Positions 1 to 6,540 of a stretch of DNA of 14,845 nt are shown here, piece after piece. The position numbers were made by a program, and so were the translations under genes. The stretch comes from an uncultured Methanomassiliicoccus sp. (GTDB lineage Archaea > Thermoplasmatota > Thermoplasmata > Methanomassiliicoccales > Methanomassiliicoccaceae), in NCBI GenBank assembly GCA_905202485.1, contig CAJKRY010000022.1, positions 1 to 14,845 of the forward strand, read 5' to 3'. Numbering within the stretch: the first letter of the stretch is position 1; each line of letters begins with the position of its first letter. Under the pieces are notes generated by a model. That model had not been told where the DNA came from, did not search any database, and saw nothing but the letters and a program-made list of their open reading frames with translations.

Positions 1-39
1 TGTAAAGGTAGAAAGGAAAACGCATATTTTCGATGCTTT

Positions 40-73
40 TATCAAAAGAAAGAAGAAAATGCGGTTGCCCGCA
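40..73 (-). terminator. Intrinsic-type terminator after the DUF1015 gene
   Basis: Read on the minus strand, a perfect 5-bp stem (TGCGG/CCGCA, + positions 60-73) closes a GCAA loop of the GNRA class. It starts 3 bases after the TAA of the DUF1015 gene and is followed by a T-rich run (the A-rich + strand at 40-59). A hairpin plus T tract fits a transcription end. Archaea often need only the T tract, so the hairpin may also act as a 3' end stabiliser. Positions 1-39 show nothing else I can name. Confidence 0.55.
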
Positions 74-75
74 GT

Positions 76-1281
76 TTACTGAAGTTCTTTCATTTTGTAA
101 ATAACAAACCCAGACCAGATTTTTGGCCAGAAGTATGTAGTCTTCTTAGGCATTTTCAGGTCTTTCATTGCAAGCTCCCATACTTTTTGAAGCGATGGAG
201 CCTTTACAAAAACTGCCAGTTTTGCTTCGCCGTCTGAAACTTTCTTTGCTGCAGACTCAGGATCGTGGTCAAATGAAAGTTCAAGCTCTCCGTTAACCAG
301 AGGCTCCAGAACTTTTTTGAACATGACTTCCTGACACACATATGTGTCTACGCTCCACATGTCATCGCTGGGAGCTTTGTTATATTTTGCAAGAACTGTT
401 TTGCCTGACGGGAAAGTTACGCCAAAGACAGGAACATCAATTGAGTCCATTTCTTTCAGTACTTCTTCAGGAGATGCAACTTCTTTAGTCTCAAACTGCT
501 CATTCATTGCAGACATGACCACAGATTCATCTGCTTCCAGATTCATCACTAGTCTGTGAGTAGGCCTTACAAACATTCCAGAATCCTGTGATGATACAAG
601 CGTGCACAGCACGTATGATTTCATTGATTCGTCTGGATAATCTTGTGAATACTTGTAAGCTGTTTCGTATCTGTGGTGGCCGTCAGCTATCAAAATTTTC
701 TTGTGGCGCATCATCAGGTGCAGAGTTGTGACTGCAGCACGGCTTGAGATCCTGTGAATCTCGTGAATTGTTCCCAGGTTGTCTGCGCAAGAGTATAGTT
801 TCTGAGTAGGGAAACATTCCAAATCTACATCAGACTCATCATACAGACCGAAAATTGACTCGCAGTGCGCCTCAGTAGCTTTGAGGAGATTCAAGCGGTC
901 TTCCTTTACCTTGGGGAAAGTCTCCTCATGAGGAATTACATTTCCTTCCGAGTAGTCTTCAGTTTTGAGAATTCCGATTATTCCGTTTCTCTGCAGCCAT
1001 TGATCGCCGTCTTTAAACTTCTGGCGGTAAAGATAATAACACTCGTTTCTGTCCTGCTCCATAGCTCCATTGGAAATCCAGGAAGCGAGCTTTTCTGCTG
1101 CTGCAGAATAATCACCGTTCTCTCCACCTAAAGTGATGTTTGTAATATTGTATTCGTGCGACTGCAATTCTTTCAATTCTTCCGGTGAGATTATATCATA
1201 TGGCGGGGAAACCCTCTGGCATATGCTTTCATTCTCACCCAAGACTGGTAATATTCCTCTGAAAGGCTGAAAATCAACCAA
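76..1281 (-). CDS. DUF1015 family protein
   Basis: Conserved soluble protein of the DUF1015 family, seen in archaea and bacteria; its function is not established. Family signatures are visible: an N-terminal VDFQPFRG followed by RVSPPYDIIS, a central HEETFPKVKEDRLNLLKAT block (about residues 118-136) and IADGHHRYETA (about 198-208). The D-G-H-H-R motif resembles the nucleotide-binding motif of ParB/serine-kinase-like folds, but that link is inference. An open frame extends to a GTG at 1290. I prefer the TTG at 1281 because AGGTG lies 6 bases upstream of it and the protein then begins (M)VDFQPFRG, as family members usually do. That gives 401 residues, close to full length. There are no membrane segments. 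It is divergent from the CDF transporter gene and has a terminator directly downstream, so it is probably transcribed alone. Confidence 0.85.
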   Translation of the reverse strand: MVDFQPFRGILPVLGENESICQRVSPPYDIISPEELKELQSHEYNITNITLGGENGDYSAAAEKLASWISNGAMEQDRNECYYLYRQKFKDGDQWLQRNGIIGILKTEDYSEGNVIPHEETFPKVKEDRLNLLKATEAHCESIFGLYDESDVDLECFPTQKLYSCADNLGTIHEIHRISSRAAVTTLHLMMRHKKILIADGHHRYETAYKYSQDYPDESMKSYVLCTLVSSQDSGMFVRPTHRLVMNLEADESVVMSAMNEQFETKEVASPEEVLKEMDSIDVPVFGVTFPSGKTVLAKYNKAPSDDMWSVDTYVCQEVMFKKVLEPLVNGELELSFDHDPESAAKKVSDGEAKLAVFVKAPSLQKVWELAMKDLKMPKKTTYFWPKIWSGFVIYKMKELQ

Positions 1282-1313
1282 TTCTAGCACCTGCGTGTGG
1301 AAGATGGATCAGC

Positions 1314-1349
1314 TAATTAAAAGATTTCACTCGCCGTCAACTTAAAAAG
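1314..1349. promoter_or_regulatory. Divergent TATA-like elements between DUF1015 and CDF genes
   Basis: On the plus strand CTTAAAAAG (1341-1349) is centred about 27 bases before the ATG at 1372. This is the spacing expected if transcription starts at or within a few bases of that ATG, which would make the CDF mRNA leaderless. On the minus strand TTTTAATTA (about 1314-1322) is centred about 27 bases upstream of position 1291, near the AGGTG site of the DUF1015 gene. Both are eye-spotted matches to the archaeal TATA consensus, not mapped promoters. Confidence 0.4.
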
Positions 1350-1371
1350 CAAGAAAATTATAACCGCATTT

Positions 1372-2247
1372 ATGGACAAAAGGCATGCAGCAGGATTGGC
1401 TGTAGCCGGCGGCATAGTTGTTTTTTTGATTAAGGCAGTAGCATTCGGGATTTCAGGATCTGTTGCGCTTCTGTCTGATGCCCTTGAGTCCATAGTTAAC
1501 ATTGCCGCATCAATCATGATGCTGGTGTCTGTTCATATTGCTCTCAAACCCGCAGACGAGAACCATAAGTACGGCCACTACAAAGCTGAAAACATTTCCT
1601 GTTTTATCGAGGGAGTTCTGGTACTCATTGCGGCAGTGCTCATCTTCTGGGAAGCAGCCCAGCGCCTGCTGTCTCCGACAGAGCCTTCGAATCTGAATTA
1701 TGCACTTGTAGTATCTCTGGCAGCAACTGCGATAAACGGTCTTTTAGGCCTCGTACTGCTGAGAACTTCCAGAACATCTGGATCAATTGCTCTGGAAGGA
1801 GACGCTAAGCATCTCTTTTCAGATGTAGTGTCTTCCGGCGGGGTAATTCTCGGACTGGCAATTGCTTCCGTTACAGGCTGGATGATTCTTGATCCGATAA
1901 TCGCAATGATTGTGGCAATTCTCCTGGTAAAAATGGCATACGACATTCTAAAGAAGACTGCCCAGGAACTTATGGACTGCAACTGCCCGGAAGAGGAAAA
2001 GATCATCGAGGATGTTCTCTCAAAAATTGAAGGATACATTGAGTATCATGACCTCAAGACAAGAAAGACCGGAAACACAGTGTATGCTGAATTTCATTTA
2101 TGCGTCAACGGAAAATGCACACTGGCCGAGGCGCATCATCTTACAGACATCATCGAAGAAAAACTGAAGAGTGCAATTCCAGAATTATCTGTAATGATTC
2201 ATGTGGAGACAGAGGAAGAGATAATGTCTCCTGCCCATTCGCAATGA
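1372..2247 (+). CDS. Cation diffusion facilitator (CDF) metal transporter
   Basis: Inner-membrane transporter expected to export a divalent cation (Zn, Mn, Fe or Co; specificity cannot be read here) in exchange for protons. At 291 residues it has full CDF length: roughly six membrane helices in residues 1-200 and a cytoplasmic C-terminal domain of about 90 residues. The TM2 signature LLSDALESIVNIAAS (about 33-47) and the YGHYKAENIS loop (67-76) are typical, and DAKHLFSD marks the TM5 metal site. The TM2 site carries Glu/Asn (E39, N43) where the YiiP type has Asp/Asp; this variant is common in one CDF subgroup. No ribosome binding site precedes the ATG, and a TATA-like element sits about 27 bases upstream, so translation is probably leaderless. 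The rhodanese gene follows after 42 bases in the same direction. Confidence 0.9.
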   Translation: MDKRHAAGLAVAGGIVVFLIKAVAFGISGSVALLSDALESIVNIAASIMMLVSVHIALKPADENHKYGHYKAENISCFIEGVLVLIAAVLIFWEAAQRLLSPTEPSNLNYALVVSLAATAINGLLGLVLLRTSRTSGSIALEGDAKHLFSDVVSSGGVILGLAIASVTGWMILDPIIAMIVAILLVKMAYDILKKTAQELMDCNCPEEEKIIEDVLSKIEGYIEYHDLKTRKTGNTVYAEFHLCVNGKCTLAEAHHLTDIIEEKLKSAIPELSVMIHVETEEEIMSPAHSQ

Positions 2248-2289
2248 AAGCGCAAAATCCGTTTCAACATTCAGCTGAATGGGTGTTTC

Positions 2290-2619
2290 ATGACTCCAAA
2301 AACGATATCTCCCAAAGAGCTGAATGATAATTTTAATAAAGTAGAATCAGGAGACTGGAGCCTCATTGATGTCAGAGATGTGTCTGATTACCGATCAGCG
2401 CATATTCCAATGGCAACGGTTATGCCCTCTGCCCATCCTGAAAAGATTGCTAGACAGATTGATTCAGACAATGTCGTCGTGCTTTACTGCAAAGCCGGAA
2501 TAAGAAGCGGAAGGGCAGCACAGAATCTTTCTGACTTAGGCCGCAAGAATGTTTACACCCTGAAAGGCGGTATTGACAACTGGACTGCATCAGGATACCC
2601 GGTAGAATCCAGATACTGA
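2290..2619 (+). CDS. Single-domain rhodanese-like sulfurtransferase
   Basis: Small cytoplasmic protein of 109 residues, the size of a stand-alone rhodanese domain. The domain begins with the LIDVRDVSDYRSAHIP block (residues 25-40) and has an active-site loop CKAGIRS (67-73). C67 is the expected persulfide-carrying cysteine, and the CxxGxRS pattern is intact, so it should be catalytically competent. A C-terminal GG(I)xxWxxxGYPVE closes the fold. Such proteins pass sulfane sulfur to acceptors or detoxify cyanide or sulfide; the physiological substrate is unknown. GGGTG lies just upstream of the ATG as a ribosome binding site. It may be cotranscribed with the CDF gene. It ends 19 bases before the convergent methyltransferase gene, with no obvious hairpin in the gap. 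Confidence 0.88.
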   Translation: MTPKTISPKELNDNFNKVESGDWSLIDVRDVSDYRSAHIPMATVMPSAHPEKIARQIDSDNVVVLYCKAGIRSGRAAQNLSDLGRKNVYTLKGGIDNWTASGYPVESRY

Positions 2620-2638
2620 GTTTTACAGAACCAGGCGG

Positions 2639-3535
2639 TCAATCAGACTGCTCAAAATTCACATTCTCTGCTTCCAGCGACACCACCGCCTGCGCTGCTA
2701 TCGAAGGATTGATCTCATATCCGATTCCGTTTCTGCCCAGAGATGCAGCTGAGAAAAGAGTTGTTCCTGACCCTAAAAACGGATCCAGTACAGTCTCGCC
2801 TTTAAATGTAAACGCTTTGATAAGTCTAGAAGGAAGCTCTAAAGGAAAAGGGGCGGGATGAGTCCTTCTGCCTCCGCTGCCATGCGGCGCAAAAGTCCAC
2901 ACATCAGTATTCTTGATCTGCAGCCAGAAGTTTTTGTCAAGCTTAGATTCATCCTTTATTTCTCGGGGAATATGCGAATACTTTCTTGAAGCCTCGTACT
3001 TTGAAGACGGTTTTTCAAATTCCAGGATGAACTCGTGCATGTTGTTGATGAGAATTCCGCCGGGATAAGGATACGTGCCGAAAGGCGCTCTTACGCCGTT
3101 GGTTTTGTGCCAGATAATATCTCTTTTAAAAATGAATCCTGTTTCTTCACAGTCGTCAATAACTCTGCCGGCTAGATTGAGGGTACGGAAACTTCCCCCT
3201 TCAGTCTTTACAGGCAGATTCATGATATTTATGAAAGCTTTCCGTCCAGGCTTCAGAACTCTGTAGCATTCTCTCCATACTCTTTTTGTCCCTCGTATCC
3301 ATTCATCCAGGGAGTCAGTATTACCTAAATCGCCGCATATCGGAGTCTCAGAGTATTCCTTTGCATTGAAATAAGGCGGAGAAGTAACAATGAGATGCAC
3401 AGAGGAATCTTCAGCTTCCCTCATGTCTGAAGAATCGCTGCAGTACACGGTCTGCAGACTATTCATGCATCTAATCGGCTCTCCAAAACCGAATGAATTC
3501 ATTCCATGATTTATCCAGAGTTCTGATCGTCCCAC
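2639..3535 (-). CDS. Orphan DNA methyltransferase, beta class (N4-cytosine or N6-adenine)
   Basis: AdoMet-dependent DNA methyltransferase. The catalytic motif IV TSPPY (residues 51-55) comes before the AdoMet-binding motif DPFLGSGTT (251-259), which is followed by GIGYEINP. This is the permuted order of the beta class. TSPPY is most often seen in N4-cytosine enzymes, but N6-adenine activity cannot be excluded. The track start is a GTG with no good ribosome binding site. In-frame ATGs at 3502 and 3466 are alternatives, and the conserved domain proper begins at the latter (MNSLQTVYCSDS). No restriction endonuclease, specificity subunit or Vsr gene is in view, so it appears solitary. It starts 28 bases after the echF stop on the same strand and could be the distal gene of that transcript. 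Its recognition sequence cannot be predicted. Confidence 0.88.
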   Translation of the reverse strand: MGRSELWINHGMNSFGFGEPIRCMNSLQTVYCSDSSDMREAEDSSVHLIVTSPPYFNAKEYSETPICGDLGNTDSLDEWIRGTKRVWRECYRVLKPGRKAFINIMNLPVKTEGGSFRTLNLAGRVIDDCEETGFIFKRDIIWHKTNGVRAPFGTYPYPGGILINNMHEFILEFEKPSSKYEASRKYSHIPREIKDESKLDKNFWLQIKNTDVWTFAPHGSGGRRTHPAPFPLELPSRLIKAFTFKGETVLDPFLGSGTTLFSAASLGRNGIGYEINPSIAAQAVVSLEAENVNFEQSD

Positions 3536-3563
3536 TAACTGTAATAATTCCGGCTCCAGGGAG

Positions 3564-3908
3564 TTAATACTTGCGGATTTCTTCGTATGAGTATTTTTCA
3601 GATCCTTTTTTGAATGTATGAGTCACAGGCACCCTAGAGGGAGGCGTATAACCAGGAAACATAGAAATTGTTTTAGTAGGACAGATTCTGGCGCATTCTC
3701 CGCAGACTATGCATTTGAATCTCTCCACAGACTGAGATTCATCTTTCACCGTAGTAATTGCAGAAGTGGGGCAGCTTCTCTCGCACAGCCGGCAGAATAT
3801 GCATTTTTCCATGTCCCACATGACTCTTCCCCTGTTTTCCTCAGGCACGTAGCCCTTCTTGTCTGTTAAAGGACGAAACAGCAGATTTCTAAGGGATGTC
3901 AGTATCAT
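3564..3908 (-). CDS. echF: Ech hydrogenase subunit F, 2x[4Fe-4S] ferredoxin-like
   Basis: Polyferredoxin subunit passing electrons between soluble ferredoxin and the small subunit EchC. Two complete cluster motifs are present: CIFCRLCERSCP and CIVCGECARICP (cysteines about 36/39/42/46 and 66/69/72/76). This matches NuoI/HycF/EchF-type subunits, which carry two [4Fe-4S] clusters. Length is 114 residues. I chose the ATG at 3908 over the GTG at 3917 because AGGTGAT (3913-3919), a near-perfect archaeal ribosome binding site, lies 4 bases upstream. That site overlaps the echE stop, which implies translational coupling. It is the last ech gene. Confidence 0.92.
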   Translation of the reverse strand: MILTSLRNLLFRPLTDKKGYVPEENRGRVMWDMEKCIFCRLCERSCPTSAITTVKDESQSVERFKCIVCGECARICPTKTISMFPGYTPPSRVPVTHTFKKGSEKYSYEEIRKY

Positions 3909-3913
3909 GATAA

Positions 3914-4987
3914 TCACCTGTCAGTACAGCATATGCAGGGATCGATGGAGGCAGCGATCACAGGCACGTCTGCCAAAGATGCATTTTTAATTATGGCTGC
4001 GAGAATAGGAACATTGACAGAGGCGGGAGTTTTTATTTTGAGCCTTGAAAGCCTTTTCTCCTCAGATCGAAGAAAATAAATTAACTCTCCCCGCGGAGCT
4101 TCAACCCTGGAATATGAGGATCCTGCCGGCAGTTTTTTGGCTGTTACTGCAGTCTCTCCCTCTTTCATTATTGAGAGACACTGTTCGATGAGATCCAAAG
4201 ACTGAATGCACTCATCAGCTCGTATTATGGTTCTGGCAAAAGCATCCCCCTCATCCCGGACAATGGGCTGAAAGTTTATTTTTCCGTAAGCGGCAAAGCC
4301 GTCCAGCCGTGCATCTTCTCTGATTCCGCAGGCTCTTGCTACAGGACCTACAGCACACCAGTCTCTTGCTTCGTCGATAGTAAGCTTTCCTGCGCCTGAA
4401 AGCCTGTGCACCAGAGTCAGGTCATTAAAGAATACATCCCGCAGAGCTTTGATTTCCCATTTAATCTCATCAATTACAGACAGAATGTCTTTGGCTCCTT
4501 CTGCAGTGATGTCTGTCCTGACTCCTCCGATAATATTAACCGAATAATGCACGCGGCTGCCGGTCAGCCTGTTCAAAAGTCTCATAATATGTTCTCTGAC
4601 CGCAAAGGAGCGCATGAAAAGGCTCTCGTATCCGGCAGCTTCCGCCACATGCCCCAGGGCAAGCAGATGCGAAGTCAGCCTCTGAAACTCCATGAAGATT
4701 GTACGGATTATCTGAGCTCTTTCCGGAGCTTCCACCCCGAAGATCGCTTCCATAGTCTGGCAGTACACTGAAGAGTGGTGAAATGAGCAGATCCCGCAGA
4801 CTCTTTCCACCAGATACTGGCTTTTCTTGTAATCCAAAGCAAGCGCATACTCCATTCCGCGGTGGTTGTAGCCGATGTTGACTTTTACAGAGGAGACTTT
4901 TTCTTCAGAGACTTCGAGCGAAAGATTCATCGGTTCTAAAAATGCAGGATGCTGCGGGCCAAATGGAATAATCATCGGGCGGCTCAT
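3914..4987 (-). CDS. echE: Ech [NiFe] hydrogenase large subunit
   Basis: Catalytic subunit that forms or oxidises H2. Both nickel-binding motifs are intact: RVCGICSFHHS (C64, C67) near the N terminus and DPCICCTDR (C351, C354) at the very end. These four cysteines separate a true group 4 hydrogenase from the NuoD/FpoD subunits of complex I, which lack them. The protein stops right after the final Arg, so there is no C-terminal extension for a maturation protease to remove, as known for Ech enzymes. At 357 residues it is full length. The ATG overlaps the echD stop by 4 bases (ATGA), with GAGGAGTAAC as ribosome binding site. No hyp maturation genes are in the window. Confidence 0.95.
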   Translation of the reverse strand: MSRPMIIPFGPQHPAFLEPMNLSLEVSEEKVSSVKVNIGYNHRGMEYALALDYKKSQYLVERVCGICSFHHSSVYCQTMEAIFGVEAPERAQIIRTIFMEFQRLTSHLLALGHVAEAAGYESLFMRSFAVREHIMRLLNRLTGSRVHYSVNIIGGVRTDITAEGAKDILSVIDEIKWEIKALRDVFFNDLTLVHRLSGAGKLTIDEARDWCAVGPVARACGIREDARLDGFAAYGKINFQPIVRDEGDAFARTIIRADECIQSLDLIEQCLSIMKEGETAVTAKKLPAGSSYSRVEAPRGELIYFLRSEEKRLSRLKIKTPASVNVPILAAIIKNASLADVPVIAASIDPCICCTDR

Positions 4988-5301
4988 TTGTTACTCCTCA
5001 GCGGTGCATATTCTGACTCTTCTGCCAGAAGCAGTTTCGGCGGCGCTCCGTTGATTTCCAGCCCGAAAAGGTCGGCAACCTCCCGTTCCATGTTCAGAGC
5101 ACCTGTGTAAACGTCTGAAATCGAATCTATCTGCTCATGAGGCAGAAGAAAATACTGGTAGTCCCGCAGTTTTCCGTTCAGATCATAAATGTAAGTGAGT
5201 CTCATTCCGTCACCGTTTTCCTCAGCTACTATCGCGGCCAGCCTGGCTTTGGAGCCTCTCATTCTCTGTGCCTGCAGTTTTATCTCCTCCTTCACTCCCA
5301 T
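4984..5301 (-). CDS. echD: Ech hydrogenase subunit D (NuoC-like)
   Basis: Small peripheral subunit related to the NuoC/30-kDa subunit of complex I, holding the large and small subunits together. The C-terminal half carries the family pattern: LRDYQYFL, then ISDVYTGALNMEREVADLFGLEINGAP, then LLLAEESEYAPLRSNK. The open frame extends to 5514, but the extra 70 residues lie over echC and look nothing like the family. I chose the ATG at 5301 because AAGGA is 9 bases upstream, giving 105 residues. The ATG at 5310 is the alternative and has its purine stretch too close. Either start leaves an unusually long overlap with echC (see findings). It ends in a 4-base overlap with echE. Confidence 0.85.
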   Translation of the reverse strand: MGVKEEIKLQAQRMRGSKARLAAIVAEENGDGMRLTYIYDLNGKLRDYQYFLLPHEQIDSISDVYTGALNMEREVADLFGLEINGAPPKLLLAEESEYAPLRSNK

Positions 5302-5719
5302 ATTTACCATTCCTTTTTTCTTCAAGAATTCTGACCGCTTTGCTGAACCCTTCAATGATCGCTTCCGGTCTGGCAGCACATCCCTGTACGAAAACATCAA
5401 CCGGAATAACTGTAGAAATTCCTCCGCAGGTGTTGTAACAGTCCTGAAAAGGTGCACCGGTCGATGCGCAGTCTCCGACAGCAACAACAACCTTAGGTTC
5501 CGGGACCTGATCATAAAGATTCTTCAGCCTGGAAGCTGATTTTTTGTTGACTGGTCCGGTTAACAGAAGCACGTCGGCATGCTTGGGATTGCCTGCATTG
5601 ATAGCACCGAACCTTTCTATGTCGTAGTAAGGAGTGAGCAGAGCCCAGATCTCCATATCACAGCCGTTGCAGGAACCCGTATCAAAATGCATTACCCAAG
5701 GTGATTTTCTTAAACTCAT
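5222..5719 (-). CDS. echC: Ech hydrogenase small subunit (NuoB-like)
   Basis: Small hydrogenase subunit carrying the single [4Fe-4S] cluster next to the NiFe site. Four expected cluster ligands are present: CNGCD (C17, C20), VGDCASTG (C84) and VQGCAARPE (C114), the NuoB/EchC pattern. The family core ends near ILEEK (residues 131-135). The last 30 residues are polar, of low complexity and read in another frame over the start of echD, so they may not be real. A six-A run (+ strand T 5314-5319) sits exactly where the two parts meet. The start is an ATG overlapping the echB stop by 4 bases, with GGGAT upstream as ribosome binding site. Confidence 0.9.
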   Translation of the reverse strand: MSLRKSPWVMHFDTGSCNGCDMEIWALLTPYYDIERFGAINAGNPKHADVLLLTGPVNKKSASRLKNLYDQVPEPKVVVAVGDCASTGAPFQDCYNTCGGISTVIPVDVFVQGCAARPEAIIEGFSKAVRILEEKRNGKYGSEGGDKTAGTENERLQSQAGRDSS

Positions 5720-6540
5720 ATTATCCCCGCCAGATGCAGAACTGCGATGTTCAGAGCCATCAAGCCAAGTGTTATCGCCGGAAGCGTAATCATCATGGTT
5801 TTCCTGCTGACCCTGGCAGCCGCGTTGTCAATCAGAATCGTAATGAATATTGCAGCAGCAACCAGAATTATCTTTAATGTCAGACTCAAAGCTGTGCTGG
5901 ATGACCAGACTAGCATTGAGATCAAAACATACACAAAGCCCAGCTGCGCCCACTTCCCGATATTCAGTATGCCGAGCATCGGACCTGCATACTCTGCATA
6001 AGGCCCGGTAACTATCTCCTGATGAGCTCCAGGCACATCATACGGCGATCTCTCCAACAGTACGGAAAGCACCGGGATTACAGCAAGAAATACTGAAGGA
6101 AAAACAAGAATGATGTTGTGGGCATGAGTGCTGGCTGATAAAGCTAAAACAAATAAAACGGGTTCGTAGGCTGCTATTGCCAAAAGTTCCCTTCTTCCTC
6201 CTATCCATGAGTAGACAGAGGGAGATGCAAAAGCACCTGCGGCCAGATATACTGCGCCTGCACCAGACACGAAGAACGCCATCATTGTGTCTCCGCCGTA
6301 TATCAGAATGAATACTGCTGCAACCTGAAACGCCATGGAAGAGACTGCGTAAACTACCGGCAGCCTCCTGGAATAAAACAGCTCTTTGGAAAACAGCTTT
6401 GAAGCATCATAAAACGCCTGAAAAATGCTGGGGCCTATTCTTCTCTGCATTCTTGCAGAAAGTTTCCTGGCAGCTCCCAAGCTCAACCCTCCCAGAAGGA
6501 TGATGATTGCTGTTTCAGCCAGTGCAAGAAGTGCGTTCAA
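5716..6540 (-). CDS. echB: Ech hydrogenase membrane subunit B (NuoH-like)
   Basis: Integral membrane subunit of the HycD/HyfC/NuoH family that anchors the catalytic arm and links it to ion translocation. It shows about seven or eight hydrophobic helices over 274 residues. Diagnostic loops are RIGPSIFQAFYDASKLFSKE (about 35-54) and the acidic SPYDVPGAHQEIVTGPYAEYAGP region (about 165-187), whose conserved acidic residues are part of the proposed proton path in this family. The start codon is TTG at 6540. GGGGTG lies just upstream within the end of echA, and the next Met (residue 31) would remove the first helix. It directly abuts the echA stop. Confidence 0.92.
   Translation of the reverse strand: MNALLALAETAIIILLGGLSLGAARKLSARMQRRIGPSIFQAFYDASKLFSKELFYSRRLPVVYAVSSMAFQVAAVFILIYGGDTMMAFFVSGAGAVYLAAGAFASPSVYSWIGGRRELLAIAAYEPVLFVLALSASTHAHNIILVFPSVFLAVIPVLSVLLERSPYDVPGAHQEIVTGPYAEYAGPMLGILNIGKWAQLGFVYVLISMLVWSSSTALSLTLKIILVAAAIFITILIDNAAARVSRKTMMITLPAITLGLMALNIAVLHLAGII

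Noticed and set aside
2100..2327. Plus-strand 75-codon ORF over the end of the CDF gene
   Set aside because: It is a frame shadow of the CDF C-terminal domain and the rhodanese start; composition is unprotein-like.
4406..4771. Plus-strand 121-codon ORF inside echE
   Set aside because: It is the antisense of a well-conserved catalytic subunit, with no ribosome binding site or domain.
5312..5320. Classical -1 slippery heptamer at the echC A-run
   Set aside because: In the echC frame the codons are GAA GAA AAA AGG, so the required XXY-YYZ pairing after slipping is poor at AGG; I report the overlap as odd but not as programmed frameshifting.
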